IMG/VR virus record: IMGVR_UViG_3300021356_000146
Span: 1-25,950 of that record
Source of the DNA: a virus
Direction: 5' to 3' (one strand)
Length of the DNA stretch: 25,950 nucleotides
Both the position numbers and the translations under genes were made by a program. Under the pieces are notes generated by a model that did not search any database, was not told the DNA's origin, and saw nothing but the letters and a program-made list of their open reading frames with translations. This document shows, one piece after another, positions 6,606 through 14,817 of this stretch; within the stretch, counting starts at the first letter, position 1; each line of letters starts with the position of its first letter.

Positions 6606-8153
6606 GCTGACAATCTAGCTTCCTTTAAAGTTTTCTGTCAAGGAGGACTAAATACTAGTAGGGATGTGTTGTCTCAAGGTGAAACACAACCTGGATCAGC
6701 CATATCTTTAATTAACTATGAACCTGCTGTTACTGGTGGCTACAGAAAAATAAATGGTTTTAGTAATGATTATGGTACAGTTACAGGCACAGGAAGTGTA
6801 CTAGGTGTTTGTGTAGCTAACGGTATTAATGATGGTATTCTAGCTTGTCGTACACCTTCTAGTGGTAATAACTATTTACACAAATGGAATACTAGTACAA
6901 GTTCATGGGATGCAGTAACTACTTCTGGTTCACCTACAATGTCTGGTGTAACAAAAGTTAGATTTACAAGATACAATTTTTCTGCTCCAAAAGTAATATT
7001 AACAGATGGTATAAATCCTGCTGCAACTTATGATGGCACAACCTACACACAACTAACTCACTCTAGTGCTCCCACAGATCCTAAATACTCTGCTGTATTT
7101 AAAAATTCTATATTTTTAGCAGGAGATCCTGCTGAAGATCATAATGTTTATATTAGTGCTCCTGAGGATGAAACAAGATATGATCTTGATGCAGGTGGTG
7201 GAGTTATAAATGTAGGTTTTCCTGTTATAGCAATAAAACCTTTTAGAGATGCTCTTTATGTTTTTGGTACAAATAATATAAAAAAGTTTGTACATAACCC
7301 TTCAGGGGGTTTATTTCCACTTTTTGATCTTCAAGACGTAACAAGTAATTTAGGATGTCTAGCTACAGACAGCGTTATAGAAATCGGTGGAGACTTATTA
7401 TTTTTATCACAAGATGGTTTGCGCCCAATATCAGGTACAGATAAAATTGGTGACGTTAATCTTGAGACTGTATCAAAAGACATACAATCCATTTTTACAG
7501 ACATTGTGTTTGATATAGACCTTGAAGGTCTTAACGCTGTAGTAATAAGACAAAAATCACAGTTTAGATACTTTTTTGCAGGTGCAGATAGTCAGGGTAT
7601 TATAGGTGGTTACAGGTTAACTCCTAACGGATTGAAGTTTGAGTATGGTCAAATGCTAGGGCTTGTTGCTACTTGTGCAGACAGTGGTTATATAGGGCAA
7701 AACGAATTTGTAATTCATGGTGATAGTTCAGGAAAGGTTCATCGACAAGAACAGGGTAATGACTTTGATGGTACAGACATTTTCAGTTTATTTCAAACTC
7801 CTTTCTTTCACATGCAAGACCCAGAACAACGTAAAGTATTTTATACAATAGCTACCTATTTACGTTCTGAAGGTGACAACACAATTATTATGTCGGCTGT
7901 TTATGATTATGAGGATGTAGATACGCTCAACCCAACAAACTTTAATCTAACAACAGAAGGTGCAGCAGCATACTATAATGAAGCAACGTATAACAGTACC
8001 GCAATATTTGATGGTAATCCATCACCAGTACAACGCACTAATATATCAGGATCTGGTAAATCAGCATCTTTAAAATTCGTTACTAATGATTCCAGTGCAT
8101 CACACAGTATACAAGGTCTAGTGATTACATTTGGAGTAGGAGACAGGTTATAA
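6603..8153 (+). CDS. Tail nozzle / tail tubular protein B-like (propeller-type)
   Basis: This 516-residue, almost all-beta protein opens with FKVFCQGGLNTSRDVL, SLINYEPAVTGGYRKINGF and then repeated strand-turn units (KVILTDGINPAATYDGTTYT; NSIFLAGDPAEDHNVYISAP; FRDALYVFGTNNIKKFVHNP; GGDLLFLSQDGLRPISGT). The opening, in which source-term entries are listed and then a 'GYRKINGF' motif follows, is typical of propeller proteins at the tail tip, such as P22 gp10-type stabilisation and SU10-type nozzle proteins. There is no signal peptide or membrane segment. Coupling by TAATG to the adaptor gene and position before the fibre gene fit a tail-tip role, where it would close the DNA channel and carry fibres. 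The assignment is by layout and position; the sequence is too diverged for certainty. Confidence 0.6.
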   Translation: MADNLASFKVFCQGGLNTSRDVLSQGETQPGSAISLINYEPAVTGGYRKINGFSNDYGTVTGTGSVLGVCVANGINDGILACRTPSSGNNYLHKWNTSTSSWDAVTTSGSPTMSGVTKVRFTRYNFSAPKVILTDGINPAATYDGTTYTQLTHSSAPTDPKYSAVFKNSIFLAGDPAEDHNVYISAPEDETRYDLDAGGGVINVGFPVIAIKPFRDALYVFGTNNIKKFVHNPSGGLFPLFDLQDVTSNLGCLATDSVIEIGGDLLFLSQDGLRPISGTDKIGDVNLETVSKDIQSIFTDIVFDIDLEGLNAVVIRQKSQFRYFFAGADSQGIIGGYRLTPNGLKFEYGQMLGLVATCADSGYIGQNEFVIHGDSSGKVHRQEQGNDFDGTDIFSLFQTPFFHMQDPEQRKVFYTIATYLRSEGDNTIIMSAVYDYEDVDTLNPTNFNLTTEGAAAYYNEATYNSTAIFDGNPSPVQRTNISGSGKSASLKFVTNDSSASHSIQGLVITFGVGDRL

Positions 8154-8154
8154 A

Positions 8155-11100
8155 ATGGCAGGTTATTCAAGACAATCAGCAGCAGACATTATTGCTAATG
8201 CGGTTATTAAAGCTGCACCAGTAAACGCAGAATACAATGCAATACGAGATGCGTTTGCTTTCTCAGGTGGACACAAGCATGATGGTAGTTCTACAGAAGG
8301 TGCATATGTACCTCTCATAGCTGACACTGATGCGCTAAACAAAGTTGTAATAGATACAACAAACAATCGTATTGGTTTCTTCAGTGAGGTATCATCTGCT
8401 GCAGTAGAGCAGTTACGTATACAGGATGGTGCTATCGTTCCTGTAACTGACGATGATGTAGACCTTGGTGCATCAGGAGCAGAGTTTAAAGATTTATATG
8501 TAGACGGTATAGGTTATATAGATACTGTACAGATACATGAAAATGCAACTATTACTGGTAATCTTACTGTAAACGGAAACACTACTCTTGGTGATGCAGC
8601 TACAGATACTGTTACTGTAACTGCTGATGTTGCTTCTCCTCTTATTCCTTCTGCTGATGATACACATGATCTTGGTGCTGTAGGCTCTGAGTGGCGTAAC
8701 TTATATGTTGATGGTACAGGAAATATAGACAGTCTTGTAGCTGATACTGCAGATATTAATGGTGGTACAATTGATGGTGCAGCTATTGGTGGTAACAGTG
8801 CTTCTACAGGTAGTTTTACTACAATAGGTTCTTCTGGTTTAGCTACATTAAACTCACTTACAGTAACAGGTGCTACTGCTCTTAATGGTGGTCTTACTAT
8901 GGACACCGATAAATTTACTGTGGCAGACACAAGTGGTAACACTGCAATAGCAGGTACGTTAGATGTTACAGGTCAAACAACTGTTGCCAACTTTACAGCT
9001 ACAGGAACCACTGTATTACCTGCTACGTCTTTTGGAGATAACAATATTACTAATGTAGGTGATATTGCATTAGATAGTATTAGTGCAGATGGTAGTACAA
9101 TTACTATTACAGGTAACACTACTTTTGCTGATGGCTCTTTTAATTTTGATATAGCTTCTCATGATGGCACAAATGGTCTTGCTCTTGGTGGTACTGTAGT
9201 AACAGCCAGTGCAGCAGAGTTAAATATTATGGACGGTGTAACGTCTACTACTGCTGAAATAAATATTCTAGACGGAGATACTTCAGCAACCTCAACAACT
9301 GTAGCAGATGCAGATCGTGTTGTACTAAATGATAATGGTACAATGGTACAAGTTGCTGTTACAGATCTTGCTGCATATTTTGATGATGAAATTACAGCGA
9401 TGCCAAACCTTGTTACTACAGGTGCTCTTAACTCTGGCTCTATTACATCTGGTTTTGGTACTATTGACAATGGCTCTAGCACAATTACCACTACAGGAAA
9501 TATTACTGGTGGTAATATTATTATTAGTGATGGGGGTAACATAGGTTCTTCTAGTGATACAGATGCAATAGCCATCGCTTCTAGTGGTAATGTTACTATG
9601 AGTCAAAATTTAACTGTTACAGGAGATTTAACAGTTAATGGTTCTACTACAACTATTAGTACAACTAACACAACAATTGAAGATGCTCTCATAGAACTAG
9701 GTACAGGTACAACAGGTACTCCTGCAAATGATGCAGGTATTGTTATTGAACGTGGTGATAGTGATAATGCATTTATTGGTTTTGATGAGTCTGCAGATAA
9801 ATTTATTGTAGGCACAGGATCATTTACAGGTGCATCTACTGGCGATCTTACTATTAGTACAGGAACTCTTGTAGCTAATGTAGAAGGTGCTCTTACAGGA
9901 AATTCTTCAACTGCTACTGCATTGGCAACTGCTAGAACAATTGCAGGTCAATCTTTTGACGGTACCGCTAATATAAGTATTGCACCTACAGATTTAACAA
10001 ATGTAACTGCAACTGCCACTGAAATAAATGTTATGGATGGTGATACCTCTGCTACCTCCACAACACTTGCTGATGCTGACAGAGTTGTTGTTAATGATGC
10101 AGGAACTATGAAGCAAGTAGCTCTTACTGACTTTGAGACTTATTTTGAATCTGCATTAGATACACTTAGTAACGTAACAACAGTTGGTGCTCTTAACAGT
10201 GGTAGCATAACAAGTGGCTTTGGAGCTATAGATAATGGCTCAAGCAATATTACTACGTCAGGTACTATACAATTTGGTAATTTATCAGATGGCACAGTGT
10301 CAGTTACTGATATTGCAGATGAGGATGACTTTAGTAGTAATAGTGCAACTAAACTTGCAACCCAACAGTCTATTAAAGCTTACGTAGACAGTACAGCAGG
10401 TCAAGCTAATAACGTTACAGGTCTTACGGCTACAGGTGCAGAGCTTAACGCTGTAGCAGATGTATCAGCAATTACTATTGACACAAGCACAGCAATTGCA
10501 GCAGATGATGGTATTGCAGTATATGACACGTCTGGTTCGTCTATAGGTTACTTTGATGTAGATTTACTTGATACATACTTTTCAGGCACTACAAAAACAC
10601 TAACAAACAAAACTATTACAAGTCCTGTCGTAACTGGGCTACATCTTAATGACTCAGGATTTACTGTAGAAGGTTCCAGTGCAGACGCAAACGAAACTAC
10701 AGTTACTTTTACTAACCCAACTGCAGACAGAACAATTACTATACCAGATGCTAGTGGTACTGTGGCTTTAATTGATAGTAACGGACAATTAAAAGTAGAA
10801 GCTAGTGGAGCAAACGCACCAAGTTTGTATTTAAACAATGATGCTAGTGGAGTAAGCGGTTTTAGAATACAACCTTTAAACACCTTTGATATATGGCGTA
10901 TAGATTTCGATGCTCTTGATACGGATGTGCTGTCAGGCGCAAACGTATATGTTGACAATGAGGTTACCTTTTCTTTTTCTGCACCTACTATTGGCCCATT
11001 TATTCACTACGGTGATGTGCAACTTGCAGCTGGCGGTGATTTAATCTTTGAGGGTGCAACTAACAATTCATTTGAAACTACATTAACAGTGGCAGACCCA

Positions 11101-11208
11101 ACTGCTGATAGGACAATTACTTTACCTGATGATACAGGCACTGTAGCTTTAACAAAAGATGTAGCCTCAACAGGAAAAGCTATTGCTATGGCAATGGTAT
11201 TTGGATAA
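8155..11208 (+). CDS. Large repetitive tail fibre protein
   Basis: This 1017-residue protein is dominated by Thr, Ser, Asp, Gly and Ala in short beta repeats, typical of trimeric fibres. The N-terminus (residues 1-50) has a helical attachment-like segment and SGGHKHDGSS. Two copies of a module ending in LYVDG lie at about 98-118 and 168-188 (DLGASGAEFKDLYVDG; DLGAVGSEWRNLYVDG). Long TxTGxLTVNG-type stretches follow. A 77-residue segment at 366-442 is repeated at 621-697. Two copies of PTADRTITxPDxxGTVAL lie near 855-872 and 982-999. The C-terminus is GKAIAMAMVFG, and no intramolecular chaperone or peptidase motif was recognised. It starts one base after the nozzle stop with AGGAGA 11 bases upstream. 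It should be the main adsorption fibre or the stalk that carries the downstream adhesins. Confidence 0.8.
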   Translation: MAGYSRQSAADIIANAVIKAAPVNAEYNAIRDAFAFSGGHKHDGSSTEGAYVPLIADTDALNKVVIDTTNNRIGFFSEVSSAAVEQLRIQDGAIVPVTDDDVDLGASGAEFKDLYVDGIGYIDTVQIHENATITGNLTVNGNTTLGDAATDTVTVTADVASPLIPSADDTHDLGAVGSEWRNLYVDGTGNIDSLVADTADINGGTIDGAAIGGNSASTGSFTTIGSSGLATLNSLTVTGATALNGGLTMDTDKFTVADTSGNTAIAGTLDVTGQTTVANFTATGTTVLPATSFGDNNITNVGDIALDSISADGSTITITGNTTFADGSFNFDIASHDGTNGLALGGTVVTASAAELNIMDGVTSTTAEINILDGDTSATSTTVADADRVVLNDNGTMVQVAVTDLAAYFDDEITAMPNLVTTGALNSGSITSGFGTIDNGSSTITTTGNITGGNIIISDGGNIGSSSDTDAIAIASSGNVTMSQNLTVTGDLTVNGSTTTISTTNTTIEDALIELGTGTTGTPANDAGIVIERGDSDNAFIGFDESADKFIVGTGSFTGASTGDLTISTGTLVANVEGALTGNSSTATALATARTIAGQSFDGTANISIAPTDLTNVTATATEINVMDGDTSATSTTLADADRVVVNDAGTMKQVALTDFETYFESALDTLSNVTTVGALNSGSITSGFGAIDNGSSNITTSGTIQFGNLSDGTVSVTDIADEDDFSSNSATKLATQQSIKAYVDSTAGQANNVTGLTATGAELNAVADVSAITIDTSTAIAADDGIAVYDTSGSSIGYFDVDLLDTYFSGTTKTLTNKTITSPVVTGLHLNDSGFTVEGSSADANETTVTFTNPTADRTITIPDASGTVALIDSNGQLKVEASGANAPSLYLNNDASGVSGFRIQPLNTFDIWRIDFDALDTDVLSGANVYVDNEVTFSFSAPTIGPFIHYGDVQLAAGGDLIFEGATNNSFETTLTVADPTADRTITLPDDTGTVALTKDVASTGKAIAMAMVFG
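9250..9480 (+). repeat. Fibre internal repeat, copy 1 (77 residues)
   Basis: Encodes fibre residues 366-442 (from AEINILDGDTSATSTT to GFGTIDNGSS). It aligns without a gap to residues 621-697, exactly 255 residues later. Confidence 0.8.
10015..10245 (+). repeat. Fibre internal repeat, copy 2 (77 residues)
   Basis: Encodes fibre residues 621-697 (from TEINVMDGDTSATSTT to GFGAIDNGSS). Many residues are identical to copy 1 at 9250-9480, and the offset is constant at 765 bases, so this is a segmental duplication within the fibre. Confidence 0.8.
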
Positions 11209-11223
11209 TAAAGGAGTTATTAA

Positions 11224-11586
11224 ATGGCAAATCCAAATGTAGTCGCAGTAAGTAGTATTCAAGCCAAAACAGTGCTAGATGCTGATGTTGCTGCAAGCGC
11301 AGTTAGTTTATTAACGTGTGCATCAGATAAATTATGTAAAATTAATTCGTTAATTATAGCTAACATAGATGGTACTAATGCTGCTGATATAGATGTATAT
11401 ATTACACGATCAAGTGTAGACTACTACATAGCTAAAGGTATTACAGTTGCAGCAGGAAGTACCCTACTTCCTATTGATAAGAATATGGGATTATACTTAA
11501 ATGAAAGCGACATACTAAAAATACAAGCAAGTGCAGCAGGAGACTTGTCTGCTGTTCTTTCATATGAAGAGATTGATGACGCTTAA
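11224..11586 (+). CDS. Small beta-rich fibre-region protein, unknown
   Basis: This 120-residue protein has an excellent ribosome site (AAGGAG, seven bases upstream). The sequence alternates short strands: TVLDADVAASAVSLLTCASD, KLCKINSLIIANIDGTNAAD, IDVYITRSSVDYYIAKGITV and LNESDILKIQASAAG. There is no signal peptide, membrane segment or catalytic motif. The pattern suggests a single small beta-sandwich, a type often seen near marine phage fibre genes. Its position between the fibre and the first propeller protein suggests a connector, cap or accessory tail subunit. Function and family are not established. Confidence 0.5.
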   Translation: MANPNVVAVSSIQAKTVLDADVAASAVSLLTCASDKLCKINSLIIANIDGTNAADIDVYITRSSVDYYIAKGITVAAGSTLLPIDKNMGLYLNESDILKIQASAAGDLSAVLSYEEIDDA

Positions 11587-11600
11587 TAGAAAGTAGCTTA

Positions 11601-13076
11601 ATGAAATCTTTCGGTAACATTGCTAAAGATGGTCAGGTCAGGGCAGTCGCTTCTGGTGCTTTGACTGACGGCACTCCTGTTATTGTAAACTCTGATGGGA
11701 CTGTGAGTGTAGTTAGCTCTACAGGAACTAATGTAACACAAGCAGTAGGATCTGCAACAGTTTTTGAAAGTGCTACTACAGAAGCAGGGGCAGGTGTTTT
11801 TGATAGTTCTAACAATAAGGTTGTGCTTTCCTATAGAGATGAAGGTAATAGTAACTATGGTACAGCAATAGTTGGAACCATTGATGATACAACAATTACT
11901 TTTGGTAGTCCTGTTGTTTTTCAAACAGCCGATACTGCTGCAAATTTTCCGATAGCAGGTGTTTTTGATAGTTCTAACAATAAAGTTGTTTTTGCATATC
12001 AACAAGGTTCATCAGATGGTAAAGCTGTTGTTGGTACTGTGTCAGGTACTTCTATAAGCTTTGGAACTCCTGTTAACTTTCACTCGTCTAGATCATTTGA
12101 TGTATGTGCTGCTTTTGACAGCACTAATAATAAAGTAGTGATTGGTTTCAGGAGTAATTCCCAGTCAGAATATGGTCGAGCTATAGTTGGTACAGTATCA
12201 GGAACATCAATAAGTTTTGGCACATCAGTCGTTTTTAATACTGCATACTCTGGTAACATAAGTTGTTGTTTTAGTCCTGATGCTTCCAAAGTCGTTTTTG
12301 CTTACAGGGATGAAGGTGCTTCTAATTATGGGAAAGCCATTGTTGGTACAGTTTCTGGAACGTCTATTTCTTATGGCTCAGAGGCTACATTTTTATCTTC
12401 TAGTTGTGAGGGAACTACAAGTTCTTATGATACAGATAGTGATAAAGTAATTATTGGTTATAAGAAAGTAGTTAGTGGTACTAATAAAGTATTCGGGGCA
12501 GTTGTTGGAACAATTTCAGGCACAAGTATTAGTTTTGGAAGTAATACAGATACATCAACAAAAATGAATTTTGAGCAGTTTAGCTCTACTTTTGATACTT
12601 CTGCAAATAAAACTGTTTTTGTTTTAAATGATGAAAGTTCCCCACAAAAAGTACTTGCTTTTTTAGGAACTGTGTCGGGAACTTCAATTACTTTAAGTAG
12701 TTCTATTGCAATAAGTGATAGTGCGGTAACAGGCGATCATCCTTCTGTTGTATTTGATAGTAATAAATTACGAAATGTTATTACTTATGGTGATAGCAGT
12801 AATTCAAATCATGGAACGGCTAATGTTTTAAGAAATTCTTATGCTGCACCTAACCTCACCTCAGAAAACTTCATAGGTTTTTCAGATGGTGCATTTGCAG
12901 ACACCGATAACGCAGCAATAAACACAACAAACACAATTGACAGAAACCAAAGCAGCCTTACAGCAGGGCAAACATATTTTGTGCAAACGGATGGCACACT
13001 AGGATTAACAGCAGACGATCCCTCAGTAACAGCAGGGACTGCTATATCAGCTACGGAATTAATAGTGAAAGGTTAA
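11601..13076 (+). CDS. Seven-blade propeller protein 1 (candidate receptor-binding protein)
   Basis: 491 residues. Residues 13-40 form the front half of a carrier domain (VASGALTDGTPVIVNSDG). Residues 46-415 hold seven blade repeats whose [FY]-[DS]-x-NKVV-type cores start at about 66, 121, 171, 223, 275, 330 and 384, a spacing of 50-55. Most blades end with VGTVSGTSISFGT. Residues 418-491 form the back half of the carrier (LTSENFIGFSDG, SLTAGQTYFVQTDG, AGTAISATELIVKG). There is no signal peptide or membrane part. The blades resemble BNR/sialidase-type propeller strands, but no sialidase catalytic set is evident, so binding rather than hydrolysis is inferred. It is the first of three paralogues. 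The ribosome site is weak (AGAAAG), which may lower its expression. Confidence 0.7.
   Translation: MKSFGNIAKDGQVRAVASGALTDGTPVIVNSDGTVSVVSSTGTNVTQAVGSATVFESATTEAGAGVFDSSNNKVVLSYRDEGNSNYGTAIVGTIDDTTITFGSPVVFQTADTAANFPIAGVFDSSNNKVVFAYQQGSSDGKAVVGTVSGTSISFGTPVNFHSSRSFDVCAAFDSTNNKVVIGFRSNSQSEYGRAIVGTVSGTSISFGTSVVFNTAYSGNISCCFSPDASKVVFAYRDEGASNYGKAIVGTVSGTSISYGSEATFLSSSCEGTTSSYDTDSDKVIIGYKKVVSGTNKVFGAVVGTISGTSISFGSNTDTSTKMNFEQFSSTFDTSANKTVFVLNDESSPQKVLAFLGTVSGTSITLSSSIAISDSAVTGDHPSVVFDSNKLRNVITYGDSSNSNHGTANVLRNSYAAPNLTSENFIGFSDGAFADTDNAAINTTNTIDRNQSSLTAGQTYFVQTDGTLGLTADDPSVTAGTAISATELIVKG
11736..12845 (+). repeat. Propeller blade array, 7 units (protein 1)
   Basis: Seven diverged repeats of about 52 codons. 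The recurrent DNA encodes VGTVSGTSISFG in each unit, with drifted synonymous sites. The count of seven is by reading the [FY]D...KVV core motifs. Confidence 0.75.
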
Positions 13077-13079
13077 AGA

Positions 13080-13355
13080 ATGAAAACTATCGTAGAAACA
13101 TCAACTAAATTAAGTAAATTTTTGTTAGAAGATAATGTTGAAATAGTATCAACTACTACAGAAATTACGGTTGGAAACCCAGACGCAAGCAACCCTGCCT
13201 TTATAGTTGCTTGTCACTCAAGCCAAGACACCACAATTTATGAAAATGTAACCAATGCACCTGAAGATTGGATAGGCAACAAGTATACCTTTGACGGTAC
13301 AACTTGGACAGCTAACCCTGATTGGGTAGAACCTTCAGAGGATGACGGAGAGTAA
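13080..13355 (+). CDS. Small acidic protein between propeller genes, unknown
   Basis: This 91-residue protein starts three bases after the first propeller gene stops. Its ribosome site (GAAAGG, seven bases upstream) lies inside the end of that gene. The N-terminal half looks beta-rich (KLSKFLLEDNVEIVSTTTEI). The C-terminal half has IYENVTNAPEDWIGNKYTFD followed by GTTWTANPDWVEPSEDDG, a Trp-rich, acidic end. There is no signal or membrane segment. From memory, proteins with PEDWxGNKYxFDGTTWTxNPDW endings occur beside fibre genes in marine phages, without known function. The conserved Trp-rich tail could be a docking peptide for a fibre or propeller protein (inference). Confidence 0.55.
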   Translation: MKTIVETSTKLSKFLLEDNVEIVSTTTEITVGNPDASNPAFIVACHSSQDTTIYENVTNAPEDWIGNKYTFDGTTWTANPDWVEPSEDDGE

Positions 13356-13363
13356 TAATAATA

Positions 13364-14815
13364 ATGCTGCGTGTTATAGGCAACGATCAGAATTTACCAA
13401 GACAGGAGCACGCTGTAGCTAGTGGTGCTTTAACGAATGGTAAACCTGTTATTGTAAATGCAAATGGAACTGTCTCTACTGTATCTTCAAATACAGTAAC
13501 ACAGTCATTTACTACTCCTGTTGTGTATGAAAGTGGTAATACTTCTTCACATGCTGCATGTTACGATACTACTAACGACAAAGTGGTTGTAGCTTATGAT
13601 GATGAAGACAATAGTAATTATGGAACTGCTATTGTTGGAACAGTTTCTTCAGGTAGTATTACCTTTGGGTCAGCGGCTGTATTTGAACAAGCAAGTGTTG
13701 ATTATGTTGCATGTGACTTTGATGCCAATACAGGTAAAGTTGTTATAGCATATAGAGACGGTGGTAACTCTAATTATTGTACCGCTATTGTTGGTACTGT
13801 GTCAGGTACTTCTATTAGCTTTGGTACACCACAGGTTGTTGAAACTACTTCTTCATTTTACATAAATGTTATTCAAGATTCTACTAATAACAAAACAGTA
13901 ATAGCTTGGCAGACATCATCAGCCACGAGAGCTAGAGTAGGTACAATAAGTGGGACAAGTATATCCTTTGGTACTGCTGTAACAGTAAAATCAGAAACTA
14001 GTCCCTCTTACTTAGCAAGTTGTTTTGATAGTACAAACAGTCAAATCTTACTTTCGTGGAGAGATGCTTCACAGGATGGAAGAGCAAGTAGAGGGACTGT
14101 TTCAGATACTTCTATCAGTTTTAGTGGTGAGGGAGAATGGGAGTCTGGTTCAGTACACACTAATCAGGGTATGGCCCATGACCCTGTCAATCAAAAAACT
14201 GCAATATTTTTTCGTGATAGTGGTAATTCTAACTATGGCTCTGGAATAGTAGTCACTAATACTGGAAGTGGTTCTCTAACTTTCGGTTCAAAAGTTGTGT
14301 TTAATGAAGGCGCATCCTACAATATTAATGCGGTATATGACTCTACTTCTGGTAAAATCCTAGTTGTATATCGTGATGGTGGTAACTCAAGTCATGGAAC
14401 TTTTATAACTTCAACTATTTCTGGCACTTCTATAAGTTTTGATTCAGAAACTGTTTTTGAAGCTGCCACTTCTCTTGATTTTGGTGTGGCTGATGTAGCT
14501 GACGAGGGTGTTATATTTATTGGTTATAAAGATAACGGTAATATTGGTAAGGGTACTGCTACGCTAGTCACAGTAGGTTATACTGATGAAAATCTTACTT
14601 CAGAAAACTATATTGGCATAGCTCGTAGTGGTGTAGCAGACACAGCAAAGGCTATCATAGATACACAAGGTGCAATAGCTGACAACCTATCTGGGCTAAC
14701 GGCAGGGCAAAGCTACTACGTTCAGAATGATGGTACATTAGGCACAACGGCTGATGATCCTAGCGTCTTTGCAGGAACGGCTGTGTCAGCAACACAATTA
14801 ATAGTGAAAGGGTAA
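13364..14815 (+). CDS. Seven-blade propeller protein 2 (candidate receptor-binding protein)
   Basis: 483 residues, paralogous to the preceding propeller gene over its full length. The carrier front half lies at 16-42 (AVASGALTNGKPVIVNANG). Seven blade repeats lie at 45-407, with cores near 67, 119, 171, 221, 272, 325 and 377; the last is degenerate (DEGVIFIGYKDNG). The carrier back half lies at 410-483 (LTSENYIGIARSG, GLTAGQSYYVQNDG, AGTAVSATQLIVKG). Blade loops differ strongly from protein 1 while the termini stay similar, which suggests selection for diversity at the binding face. The ribosome site GGAGAG lies 11 bases upstream, within the preceding gene's end. It lies two bases before the third propeller gene, so all three are probably co-transcribed. 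Confidence 0.7.
   Translation: MLRVIGNDQNLPRQEHAVASGALTNGKPVIVNANGTVSTVSSNTVTQSFTTPVVYESGNTSSHAACYDTTNDKVVVAYDDEDNSNYGTAIVGTVSSGSITFGSAAVFEQASVDYVACDFDANTGKVVIAYRDGGNSNYCTAIVGTVSGTSISFGTPQVVETTSSFYINVIQDSTNNKTVIAWQTSSATRARVGTISGTSISFGTAVTVKSETSPSYLASCFDSTNSQILLSWRDASQDGRASRGTVSDTSISFSGEGEWESGSVHTNQGMAHDPVNQKTAIFFRDSGNSNYGSGIVVTNTGSGSLTFGSKVVFNEGASYNINAVYDSTSGKILVVYRDGGNSSHGTFITSTISGTSISFDSETVFEAATSLDFGVADVADEGVIFIGYKDNGNIGKGTATLVTVGYTDENLTSENYIGIARSGVADTAKAIIDTQGAIADNLSGLTAGQSYYVQNDGTLGTTADDPSVFAGTAVSATQLIVKG
13496..14584 (+). repeat. Propeller blade array, 7 units (protein 2)
   Basis: Seven repeats of about 52 codons. Units 2, 5 and 6 keep the strongest RDxGNSxxG motif; units 3, 4 and 7 are shortened or degenerate. 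Confidence 0.75.
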
Positions 14816-14817
14816 CT

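Noticed and set aside
8514-9575. Several minus-strand open frames (e.g. 8514-8942, 9159-9575)
   Set aside because: They are antisense to the Thr/Gly-rich fibre repeats, which rarely produce stops on the other strand. There is no independent start signal.
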